6,131 nt of DNA from an uncultured Myxococcales bacterium (GCA_913058025.1 CAJXPN010000298.1:1-6131); one strand, 5' to 3'. Numbered from the stretch's first letter, positions 1-5,677 are shown. Notes: generated by a model from the sequence alone, not told the origin. Translations and numbers: made by a program.

Positions 1-50
1 TACGAGATTTCTGCCTGTCTCGTGGGCTCGGAGATGTGTATAAGAGACAG
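1..50 (+). other. Illumina Nextera i7-side adapter (library artefact)
   Basis: This is not genomic sequence. Positions 1-8 match the end of the Illumina P7 oligo, 9-16 (TTCTGCCT) match the i7 index N703 as written in the oligo, 17-31 match the Nextera read-2 adapter, and 32-50 are the 19-bp Tn5 mosaic end ending in AGAGACAG. Reading frames through it encode the familiar contaminant peptides MCIRDR and MYKRQ. Genomic DNA starts at 51. Confidence 0.98.
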
Positions 51-52
51 AC

Positions 53-1636
53 TACACTCGCGCCGCCCAGATGCTCATCGACGCCAACCAGCCGATGCTG
101 GCCGCTCAGATTCTCGACGAGGCCGGCGAGGAGCAGCGCGCATCGCGCATGCGCGCCGAGGCCGCGCTCGCCGATGGCGACGAGGGCACCGCCGCCGAGT
201 CCTTCCGCAAGGCCGGTGAGAACGAGCAGGCCGCCGAGCTCTTCGTCAGAGTCGGCAACTTCAACATGGCCGCGGAGTTGTTCGAGGCCGCCGAGCGCTA
301 CGAGGACGCCTGCGACCTCTACGTCCAGGTCGGAAAGTTGGGCAACGCGGCGCGCTGCGCCGAGCACATGGGGTCCTACTCGCGCGCGGCCACGCTCTAT
401 GAGGAGGCGGGTGACGTCGACGGCCAGCTCAGGATGCTGTCCGCGCTCGGCGACAACTTCAAGGCAGGCCGCATGCTCTTCGAGCTGCGCCGCTTCGGCG
501 ACGCTCTCCAGACACTCGAGCTCATCGACTCCCGTGACCCGCTCTATCAGCGCTCTCTGGAGCTTCAGGGCGACGTCATGCGAGCCCAGGGGCGTCACGA
601 GAAGGCGTACTCGCGCTACCGCGCGGCCCTCGGGACGCGAGAGATCAACCTCGAGACCCTCTCGGTCGTCTACAAGATGGGTCGAGCGCTCGAGGAGGTC
701 CAGGACTTCGCGGGCGCCATGCAGAACTACTCGCTCGTCCAGGAGGTCGACCCTCGCTACGAGGACGCCGCGCTCCGGCTGCGCTCATTGCGCGAGCGGC
801 AGCGCCGCGGGAAGTCGCCGACCTCGTCCGGGCTCTTCAGCTCGAACGACCTGTCCGGTGAGGAGCAGCGCTACGAGATCCTCGGCGAGATCGCTCGAGG
901 CGGCATGGGCATCGTCTACAAGGCTCGCGACACCGTGCTCGGGCGCGTCGTCGCGTTCAAGGTCCTGGGCGAGAACCTGCGCGAGAACGAGACCGCGGTG
1001 AAGTACTTCTTGCGGGAGGCGAGGGCGGCCGCCGCGCTCAGCCACTCCAACATCGTCACGATCTACGACGCCGGTGAGCAGGACGGTGAGTTCTACATGG
1101 CGATGGAGCTCGTCGAGGGCACCACGCTCAAGGAGCTCATCCAGCGCGTCGGCGCGCTGCCTGAGGATCAGGTCCGCTACATCATCATCAACTGCTGCCG
1201 CGCGCTCCAGTACGCTCACAGCAAGGGCATCATCCACCGCGACATCAAGTCCGGTAACGTGATGATCACGCGCGACAAGACGCTCAAGGTCATGGACTTC
1301 GGCCTCGCGAAGTTCCTCCGCGAGTACCAGAACAACCACACCCAGCAGGTCGGGACGCCGTTCTACATGTCCCCCGAACAGATCATCGGCAAGGACATCG
1401 ACTTCCGCTCCGACCTCTACAGCCTCGGTTGCATGGCGTTCGAGTGTGGCACCGGGACGGTCCCCTTCTTCAAGGGCGACCTGACCTACCACCACCTGCA
1501 CACCAAGCCCCCGTCTCCGCGCGCGCTCAACCCGAAGCTCGGGAAGGAGATCGAGGGGATGATCCTGAAGATGCTAGCCAAGACACCCGATGAGCGCTTC
1601 CAGTCGGCGGGCGACATCATCAAGGCGCTCTCCTGA
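53..1636 (+). CDS. Ser/Thr protein kinase with N-terminal 13-residue helical repeats (5' truncated)
   Basis: Predicted soluble Hanks-type kinase phosphorylating Ser/Thr on unknown targets. It is cut at its 5' end by the adapter: the frame stays open to 53, and the ATG at 71 (residue 1 here) lies inside the repeats, so it is not the start. Residues about -2 to 150 form helical repeats of 13 residues (pattern AAxLFxxxGxxxx), followed by more TPR-like helices to about 240 and a polar linker. The kinase domain spans about 268-521. It has the glycine loop IARGGMGIVYKA (274-285), ATP lysine K297 in VAFK, alpha-C glutamate E316, catalytic HRDIKSGN with D391 and N396, metal-binding DFG at 409-411, GTPFYMSPE at 428-436, D448 and R509. 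All key catalytic residues are present, so it should be active. No membrane segment follows, and the protein stops right after the kinase. Many bacterial kinases instead place the kinase first. It may be cotranscribed with moaC downstream. Substrate and function are unknown. Confidence 0.95.
   Translation, partial: YTRAAQMLIDANQPMLAAQILDEAGEEQRASRMRAEAALADGDEGTAAESFRKAGENEQAAELFVRVGNFNMAAELFEAAERYEDACDLYVQVGKLGNAARCAEHMGSYSRAATLYEEAGDVDGQLRMLSALGDNFKAGRMLFELRRFGDALQTLELIDSRDPLYQRSLELQGDVMRAQGRHEKAYSRYRAALGTREINLETLSVVYKMGRALEEVQDFAGAMQNYSLVQEVDPRYEDAALRLRSLRERQRRGKSPTSSGLFSSNDLSGEEQRYEILGEIARGGMGIVYKARDTVLGRVVAFKVLGENLRENETAVKYFLREARAAAALSHSNIVTIYDAGEQDGEFYMAMELVEGTTLKELIQRVGALPEDQVRYIIINCCRALQYAHSKGIIHRDIKSGNVMITRDKTLKVMDFGLAKFLREYQNNHTQQVGTPFYMSPEQIIGKDIDFRSDLYSLGCMAFECGTGTVPFFKGDLTYHHLHTKPPSPRALNPKLGKEIEGMILKMLAKTPDERFQSAGDIIKALS
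62..502 (+). repeat. Coding tandem repeat, 13 residues (39 nt) per unit
   Basis: Within the kinase gene, residues 41-144 (nt 191-502) divide into eight gap-free units of exactly 13 residues, starting at residues 41, 54, 67, 80, 93, 106, 119 and 132. Most follow AAxLFxxxGxxxx, with Gly at unit position 9 in six of eight. Two further units (nt 62-100 and 101-139) precede them, separated by a 17-residue irregular unit. The array runs to the truncated 5' edge, so its full length is unknown. The repeat is conserved at protein level and diverged at DNA level. The expected fold is an alpha-solenoid used for protein binding. Confidence 0.85.
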
Positions 1637-1668
1637 GCGCTCCCCTCGATCACCCACCCATGACATTC

Positions 1669-1672
1669 GGAG
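1669..1672 (+). promoter_or_regulatory. Ribosome binding site of moaC
   Basis: GGAG lies 7 nt upstream of the ATG at 1680. It supports that start over in-frame upstream codons, which would extend the protein back into the end of the kinase gene. Confidence 0.7.
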
Positions 1673-1679
1673 CCCACTG

Positions 1680-2216
1680 ATGGGAGACGAGCAGCGGGCC
1701 GACAGGCTCACGCACCTCGACGCGCGTGGGCGCGCCTCGATGGTCGACGTCGGCGAGAAACCCGTGACGCGCCGCGAGGCCGTGGCGCGCGCGTGCGTGT
1801 ACATGGAGCCGGGGACGCTGGCGGCGATCCTCGGGGGGGATGTCGAGAAGGGCGAGGTCCTCCAGATCGCGCGCGTGGCGGGGATCATGGCCGCCAAGAA
1901 GACCGGTGACCTGATCCCGCTGTGCCACCCCATCGGGGTGGACCGCGTGGGCGTGGAGTTCGTCGCGCTCGATGAGCCCGCGTGCCTGATCGTCGAGGCG
2001 ACTGCGACCGTGCGGGCGAAGACTGGCGTGGAGATGGAGGCGATGGTCGCGGTGACGACCGCCGCGCTCACGATCTACGACATGTGCAAGGCGAGGGATC
2101 GCGGCATGCGCGTCGAGCACGTGTACGTGGCGCGCAAGTCTGGGGGCCGCTCGGGTGACTTCTCACACCCCGAGCCGCCCGGGCCGAAGGTCCCGGAGGA
2201 CGCGCGCTGGCGATGA
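1680..2216 (+). CDS. moaC: Cyclic pyranopterin monophosphate synthase MoaC
   Basis: MoaC works with MoaA in the first step of molybdenum cofactor synthesis, converting 3',8-cyclo-7,8-dihydro-GTP to cyclic pyranopterin monophosphate in the cytoplasm. The 178-residue product carries the family signatures throughout: LTHLDARGRASMVDVGEKPVT near the N terminus (split here as LTHLDARGRA and SMVDVGEKPVT), IAGIM-like VAGIMAAKKT, DLIPLCHP, KTGVEMEA, LTIYDMCKA and KSGGRSGDF. Residues aligning with the E. coli active site are all present at a constant offset of six: K57, H83, E118, E120, D134 (catalytic) and K137. The start at 1680 is set by a GGAG ribosome site and by MoaC length (E. coli about 161 residues). 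About 17 Pro-rich residues after SGDF are extra and probably disordered. It sits 43 nt after the kinase gene and may share its transcript. No other moa gene is in the window. Confidence 0.97.
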   Translation: MGDEQRADRLTHLDARGRASMVDVGEKPVTRREAVARACVYMEPGTLAAILGGDVEKGEVLQIARVAGIMAAKKTGDLIPLCHPIGVDRVGVEFVALDEPACLIVEATATVRAKTGVEMEAMVAVTTAALTIYDMCKARDRGMRVEHVYVARKSGGRSGDFSHPEPPGPKVPEDARWR

Positions 2217-2220
2217 GGTG

Positions 2221-2622
2221 TCAGAGGAAGCGGCGGCAGGAGGACGTGGTCGCTGGCTTGTCCAGCGCCCAGCCCTCGTAGAGGTCCGTGCAGACGGTGT
2301 CCTGGTCGGCCGAGTCGAGCTGCTCGAAGCAGGCGTCGAGCTCGGCGTTGGCGTCCTGGCGCCCGCTCGCCTGATCGATGCAGCGTTGCTCGAGGCGTGA
2401 GGCACAGGTCGCGCTGTCGGAGAACCTCGCGGAGCAAAGGTCCGAGGCGTCTACCCTGGATTCCGCGTCCACACCGGCCTGATCGAGCTCGTCGACGCAG
2501 CGTGTGCACGCGGCGCACTGCGCCTCGGCGATCTCGGCGCAGGTGAGCTGGATCGTAGACGGTAGGCAGGCTTGGCTGATGAGTGAGAGCGCCGCGGTGG
2601 CGAGGAGCGTGCGTGTGCGCAT
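2221..2622 (-). CDS. Small Cys-rich predicted lipoprotein, family not recognised
   Basis: A 133-residue protein with an export signal: MRTRT n-region, hydrophobic core LLATAALSLI, then SQAC, where C19 is the candidate lipidated residue. The lipobox is imperfect (Ser at -3 where Leu is usual), so cleavage by ordinary signal peptidase I is also possible. Beyond C19 there are ten more cysteines (28, 36, 39, 42, 63, 73, 81, 98, 111, 129), enough for five disulfides in a compact periplasmic or surface domain. This includes a CxxCxxC cluster at 36-42. The mature part is acidic (many Asp and Glu). Codon use, with G/C at third positions, looks like real coding. It starts at ATG 2622 with only a weak ribosome site, is divergent from rsmA across 127 nt, and ends 4 nt from the moaC stop. 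Function unknown. Confidence 0.75.
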   Translation of the reverse strand: MRTRTLLATAALSLISQACLPSTIQLTCAEIAEAQCAACTRCVDELDQAGVDAESRVDASDLCSARFSDSATCASRLEQRCIDQASGRQDANAELDACFEQLDSADQDTVCTDLYEGWALDKPATTSSCRRFL

Positions 2623-2679
2623 GTCGTCCGTGTTGTACGAGTGGCCCTGGCGTTGCTATGTCAGTGGCGAAGAGGGCGC

Positions 2680-2695
2680 TTCGAGAGCGGTCGAA
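2680..2695. promoter_or_regulatory. Short palindrome in the lipoprotein/rsmA divergent intergenic region
   Basis: TTCGA, 6 nt, TCGAA form a perfect 5+5 inverted repeat beside the only AT-richer patch (2692-2708) of the divergent region, where promoters for both genes should lie. It could be an operator half-site pair, but arms this short arise by chance and it matches no regulator box I recognise. No good -35/-10 pair was found on either strand. Confidence 0.2.
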
Positions 2696-2713
2696 ACAAA
2701 CCACAATCAGCCC

Positions 2714-2728
2714 CGCGCCGCAAGCGCG
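2714..2728 (+). other. Small hairpin upstream of rsmA
   Basis: CGCGC, 5-nt loop, GCGCG form a 5-bp GC stem 21 nt upstream of the rsmA ATG, ending 9 nt before its ribosome site. It may shape the 5' leader if transcription starts upstream of it. It has no U-tract, so it is not a terminator. Confidence 0.25.
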
Positions 2729-2737
2729 TGGCCCTAC

Positions 2738-2743
2738 AGGTGA
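2738..2743 (+). promoter_or_regulatory. Ribosome binding site of rsmA
   Basis: AGGTGA, a good match to the complement of the 16S rRNA 3' end, lies 6 nt before the ATG at 2750 and fixes that start. Confidence 0.75.
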
Positions 2744-2749
2744 GCGTTC

Positions 2750-3592
2750 ATGAGCGTCCATATTCAGACCCCCCACGATCTCGTGCGTGCATATCAGTCG
2801 CGCGCGAAGAAGCGTTTTGGTCAACATTTCTTGAGTGACCCGTCGATCCTCGATCAGATCTCGGACGCAGGGGAGGTCGAAGAGGGGGACCACGTGCTCG
2901 AGATCGGCCCCGGACCCGGGACCCTCACGTGGGTGATGCTCGAGCGCGGCGCGCACGTGACCTCGGTCGAGATCGACCGCGACGCCCAGTCGCACCTGAC
3001 CGAGCACCTGGGCGAGTACGAGCGCTTCACGCTCGTGTCTGGTGACGCCACGAGGATGGATCTCACCGAGCTCATGGGTGGGCTCGAGTCCTTCAAGGTC
3101 GTGGCGAACCTCCCCTACAACGTTGGCACGGACATCTTCCTCAAGTTGACGGCGTCGGGCGCGCCCATCTCTTTGATGGCGTTGATGTTCCAGCGCGAGG
3201 TCGCCGCGCGGATGGTGGCGGGGGTCGGCGACTCGGGGTACGGGTCGCTCTCGCTGTTCACGCGGCTGCACCACGAGGCAAAGATCGCGCTCGTGCTGCC
3301 TCCAGGCGCGTTCACGCCGCCGCCCAGGGTGCACTCTGCGCTGGCGACGTTTCGGCCCGTGGAGGGTACGCGGATACCGGACCTCGAGCGGCGAGACTGG
3401 TTCGAGCGGATCGTGCGCGCGACGTTCCAGATGAGGCGCAAGACGATGCCCAACGGCCTGAAGAAGCTCGGCGTGGAGAAGCCGGACGCGGCGGTAGCGC
3501 TCGAGGAGATCGGGGTGGGCGCGAAGGCGCGCCCCGAGGAGCTCACGTTCGAGGACTTCGACGCGCTCTCGAAGTTGATCTCCGCGGGCTGA
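2750..3592 (+). CDS. rsmA: 16S rRNA (adenine(1518)-N6/adenine(1519)-N6)-dimethyltransferase
   Basis: RsmA/KsgA uses S-adenosylmethionine to dimethylate two adjacent adenines in the helix 45 loop of 16S rRNA, a late small-subunit maturation step in the cytoplasm. The 280-residue product has normal family length. Motifs in order are KRFGQHFL (21-28), the SAM-binding LEIGPGPGTLT (50-60), acidic VEID (73-76) for the ribose, GDA (98-100), the catalytic NLPYN (120-124), QREVAARM (148-155), FTPPPRVHS (188-196), and the C-terminal rRNA-binding helix segment FQMRRKTMPNGLK (226-238). No key residue is missing. The start is supported by an AGGTGA ribosome site. The gene is divergent from the small Cys-rich lipoprotein gene and convergent with the minus-strand operon, with 12 nt between stops, so it is probably monocistronic here. 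Loss of this enzyme is known to cause kasugamycin resistance in other bacteria. Confidence 0.98.
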   Translation: MSVHIQTPHDLVRAYQSRAKKRFGQHFLSDPSILDQISDAGEVEEGDHVLEIGPGPGTLTWVMLERGAHVTSVEIDRDAQSHLTEHLGEYERFTLVSGDATRMDLTELMGGLESFKVVANLPYNVGTDIFLKLTASGAPISLMALMFQREVAARMVAGVGDSGYGSLSLFTRLHHEAKIALVLPPGAFTPPPRVHSALATFRPVEGTRIPDLERRDWFERIVRATFQMRRKTMPNGLKKLGVEKPDAAVALEEIGVGAKARPEELTFEDFDALSKLISAG

Positions 3593-3604
3593 GCGGCCTC
3601 TCGC

Positions 3605-4324
3605 TCACTGGTACTTGGGGGACTGTCTGCACTGCGTGACGCCGTCGGTGAGATCGCAGTACATCGGACCCATGGAGTCCTCTGGGCAGTCCTTCGAGGT
3701 CCGGCACTCCGAGGTGTCATAGGCGCACTCGATGACGTCCGTGCAGTGGATGATGAGTCGTAGGCAGGCGCCGCCGGGCTTCTCGTCGCAGTCCGTGTCC
3801 TCGCGGCACCCCCCATAGGCGCACTGGGCGTACGGGCGTATCGAACCGACACGGGGGAGGCACGCGCCCATGGGGTAGTCGCCGCAGTCGTCGTCCGACC
3901 CGCACTCGTCGTAACGGCATTGGTACGACGGCTTGACCCTCATGCCACGGCATCCCTGCGGCGAGGTGTTCACGCACACGCCATCCGGGCGCTCGGTGCA
4001 CTCCTCGGAGGTGCCGCACGGCTCCGGCTCGCGTCGAGGTGGCCTCTTGACTGGAGGCGAAGGATCGACCGGAGGCGCTTGCGCGATCATCGCCGCGTCG
4101 TCGACGCCCGAGGTGTCGTCGAGCGTGGCTTCGTCGGTGGGGGCTTCGACCGCGTCTCGCGTGGTTACGGCAACTATGGTGTTCACGTTGGGCGTGTCTT
4201 CCGGGGTCCCAGGGGCGGCCGAACAGGCCGAGAGGCAGACGGTCAGGGCGATGAGCGTGGCGGGTACGAATGGGTTCAACGAGGCACCTTGGGCAGCGTT
4301 CGGGAGGTTGTAGACGCGCTCCAC
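3605..4324 (-). CDS. Cys-repeat lipoprotein, last gene of the minus-strand operon
   Basis: Predicted lipid-anchored envelope protein of unknown function, 239 residues from the longest start. The hydrophobic stretch PATLIALTVC is followed by a good lipobox LSAC, with C34 as the lipidated Cys. Residues 35-100 are a Cys-free, acidic then Pro-rich linker. Residues 103-232 hold 18 cysteines in four repeats beginning at C103, C141, C173 and C207. Each repeat begins C-x5-C-x(7-9)-C, often with acidic residues between the first two (GSDDDC, REDTDC). The start is uncertain. GTG 4324 has no ribosome site and lies directly after a stem-loop, while TTG 4279 (residue 16) has AAGGTG 5 nt upstream and still keeps an 18-residue signal peptide. 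It follows the HEVAH gene by 19 nt (or 64 nt) on the same strand, so cotranscription is likely. Similar C..D.DC repeat proteins are common in Myxococcota, from general knowledge. Confidence 0.85.
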   Translation of the reverse strand: MERVYNLPNAAQGASLNPFVPATLIALTVCLSACSAAPGTPEDTPNVNTIVAVTTRDAVEAPTDEATLDDTSGVDDAAMIAQAPPVDPSPPVKRPPRREPEPCGTSEECTERPDGVCVNTSPQGCRGMRVKPSYQCRYDECGSDDDCGDYPMGACLPRVGSIRPYAQCAYGGCREDTDCDEKPGGACLRLIIHCTDVIECAYDTSECRTSKDCPEDSMGPMYCDLTDGVTQCRQSPKYQ

Positions 4325-4352
4325 GCGCGTTGGAGCTACTCGCTCAACGCGC
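4325..4352 (-). other. Stem-loop between the HEVAH gene and the Cys-repeat lipoprotein gene
   Basis: GCGCGTTG at 4325-4332 pairs perfectly with CAACGCGC at 4345-4352. Inside it, AGC and GCT (4334-4336 and 4342-4344) can add three more pairs after a one-base bulge, leaving a 5-nt loop. In the minus-strand transcript it covers the stop codon of the HEVAH gene and ends directly before the GTG at 4324. There is no following U-run, so a standard terminator is unlikely. A transcript-processing, attenuating or translation-tuning role is possible. Confidence 0.55.
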
Positions 4353-4790
4353 CTCGGCGTCGACGCGTCGTGCCTCGACCTCGTAGGAGATGGCGAGGTA
4401 GGCGTCGTAGTCCTTGAGCCCGCGGGCCATCCCGGCGGCGTACTCGGCCAGGTAGCGGGTGAGGAAGGAGAGGTGTCCGTCGCGCAGGTACTGGACGACG
4501 TGGGCGACCTCGTGGACGACGAGCCAGCGCTCTAGCTCTCCCTCGGCGCCGAAGAGCTCGGAGCGGATGTAGATCTTGCGCCCGAGGGTGATGCCCGAGG
4601 CGCGCGCAGCGAGCGCGGCGTGGGCGATGGCGCTGCGTGGGCCGCGGACCCTGGAGAGCTTCGGGAGGGTGGGGACGAGGACGCACTCATCGACGGCGCG
4701 CTGGAAGACGGCGTCGTCCGCGATGCCACAGCGTCGCAGCGCGTCGAGCGCGCTGGCGCGCTCCTCCCGGGTGAGCTTGCGCGTGTCCAT
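4344..4790 (-). CDS. Putative HExxH metallopeptidase-like protein, DUF4157-like
   Basis: A 148-residue protein with a zinc-protease motif, VVHEVAHVVQ, giving H93, E94 and H97. A downstream acidic helix (AYLAISYEVEARR, with E137 and E139) could provide the third zinc ligand, as in gluzincins. The upstream segment ITLGRKIYIRSELF and the HEVAHVVQ core resemble the DUF4157 family found in secreted and phage-tail-like effector loci. This assignment is from memory of the motif, not a search. No signal peptide is visible, and the N terminus (MDTRKLTREE) is charged, so it is probably cytoplasmic unless exported another way. The ATG at 4790 overlaps the preceding matrixin TGA by one base (TGATG), so translational coupling is likely. 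The frame is open further upstream, but that would overlap the matrixin gene. Catalytic activity and substrate are unknown. Confidence 0.8.
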   Translation of the reverse strand: MDTRKLTREERASALDALRRCGIADDAVFQRAVDECVLVPTLPKLSRVRGPRSAIAHAALAARASGITLGRKIYIRSELFGAEGELERWLVVHEVAHVVQYLRDGHLSFLTRYLAEYAAGMARGLKDYDAYLAISYEVEARRVDAEAR

Positions 4791-5677
4791 CAGCTTCGCC
4801 GGCGGCGAGCTGTGAAGGCGAGCGCGAGGGCGAGCACCGCGGCGCCCAGCGGCGCGCGTCGGGGTTCGCCCGGCGTGGTCGCGCAGCACCCCTCGTCCTC
4901 GCCTGCTCGTTGTCGCAGCTCATCCTCGAGCGCGGCGCGTTCGGCGTCCGTCAGGGGAGGGTAGGCCTCGCACATGCCGGCCTCGTCGAGAGCTTCGAGT
5001 GAGCGCTTCAGCGTCTCGAAGTTGGACGCGGTGTTGTACATGGTGGAGGTGGGGTCGTCGTTGTGATCGAAGCCGATGAAGTGGCCCGCCTCGTGGGCTA
5101 TCGTGTTCTGGAGGTCGACCGAGTTCGGGTCCATGTTCGTGGCGAAGGTCCACTGGTCGTCGTTGATCTCGATGTCGGCGTCCGAGATCTCGCCGGTGCT
5201 CACGCTGAATGTGGTGGAGGTGAGCGCGTAGATCGTGCGCGAGTATTGCCAGTCCTCGACCCAGACGACGTGGTTCCGTCGATCCTTGGCGCAGATCCTC
5301 AGATTGGAGGCGCCGCAGTCGGAGTTCGCGGCGATCTCGGCGTCGACGTCGACGACGCCTCCGTTCTTGAGTGAGAACTCCGAGCACGAGACGTCCGACC
5401 AGACTGAGAAGCCCGCGTCGATGGCGTCGATGATGTTTGCGGGGGGTCCCGCCGAGGTGCTCGTGAAGTCGTCCCCGCCCTTGACGTCGATCAGGTACTC
5501 GACGGTGCGCGGGAGCCATGAGACGTCCTTGGCGATCTCGTCCACGTCGCAGATCCACGAGGGGTCGGGGTCGCTCCGGTAGCATGTCTGGGTGCGCATG
5601 AAGCCCTCCGCCGAGGCGACGGAGGGGAGGAGCGTGAGGAGCGCGAGCGATGTGAGCGCGGCCCTGGAGGTGTTCAC
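4790..5677 (-). CDS. Secreted matrixin-type metzincin protease with MYXO-CTERM-like tail
   Basis: A predicted zinc endopeptidase exported across the inner membrane, 295 residues. A signal peptide covers 1-23 (hydrophobic LTSLALLTLLPSV, cleavage after ASA). The catalytic core has ADIEINDDQWTF and the metzincin motif HEAGHFIGFDH with H195, E196, H199 and H205. A Met-turn STMY (M213) follows unusually soon, eight residues after the last His. The C terminus has GCC (263-265), a hydrophobic stretch about 275-290 and an RRRRS end, the architecture of the MYXO-CTERM sorting signal (Cys motif, membrane helix, Arg cluster), so surface anchoring is likely. The GTG at 5677 is chosen because it overlaps the previous gene's stop (GTGA), has GGAGG six nt upstream, and begins the signal peptide properly. 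The upstream GTG at 5734 would add 19 Arg-rich residues. No obvious cysteine-switch propeptide is seen. Its target is unknown. Confidence 0.92.
   Translation of the reverse strand: MNTSRAALTSLALLTLLPSVASAEGFMRTQTCYRSDPDPSWICDVDEIAKDVSWLPRTVEYLIDVKGGDDFTSTSAGPPANIIDAIDAGFSVWSDVSCSEFSLKNGGVVDVDAEIAANSDCGASNLRICAKDRRNHVVWVEDWQYSRTIYALTSTTFSVSTGEISDADIEINDDQWTFATNMDPNSVDLQNTIAHEAGHFIGFDHNDDPTSTMYNTASNFETLKRSLEALDEAGMCEAYPPLTDAERAALEDELRQRAGEDEGCCATTPGEPRRAPLGAAVLALALAFTARRRRS

Noticed and set aside
71..73. ATG at 71 as the start of the kinase gene
   Set aside because: The same frame is open back to the adapter and encodes another matching repeat unit, so this Met is internal.
22..219. ORF beginning MGSEMCIRDR
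   Set aside because: It starts inside the Nextera adapter and runs in the wrong frame of the kinase gene. The N-terminal peptide is a known adapter artefact.
785..1501. 238-residue minus-strand ORF opposite the kinase domain
   Set aside because: A shadow of the kinase coding strand with biased Val/Asp/Leu/Arg composition. The plus-strand frame has every kinase motif.
2672..2708. Sigma-70-like promoter for rsmA (CTTCGA, 17 nt, CACAAT)
   Set aside because: The -10 candidate matches four of six consensus bases and the -35 candidate only two of six, which is too weak to list as a promoter.
2075..3334. Long 419-residue ORF on the minus strand opposite rsmA
   Set aside because: It is antisense to rsmA, overlaps two supported genes, is rich in Arg and His as expected for a high-GC shadow frame, and has no recognisable domain.
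3593..3604. Rho-independent terminator between rsmA and the convergent operon
   Set aside because: Only 12 nt separate the stop codons, and I see neither a GC stem nor a U-tract there.
3920..4417. Plus-strand ORFs opposite the Cys-repeat lipoprotein
   Set aside because: Arg-rich shadow frames with no domain. The minus-strand frame has a lipobox and a regular Cys repeat.
4344..4889. Longer version of the HEVAH protein, starting at 4889
   Set aside because: The extra 33 residues overlap the matrixin C terminus and are Arg-rich shadow sequence. The TGATG overlap at 4788-4792 marks the likely start.
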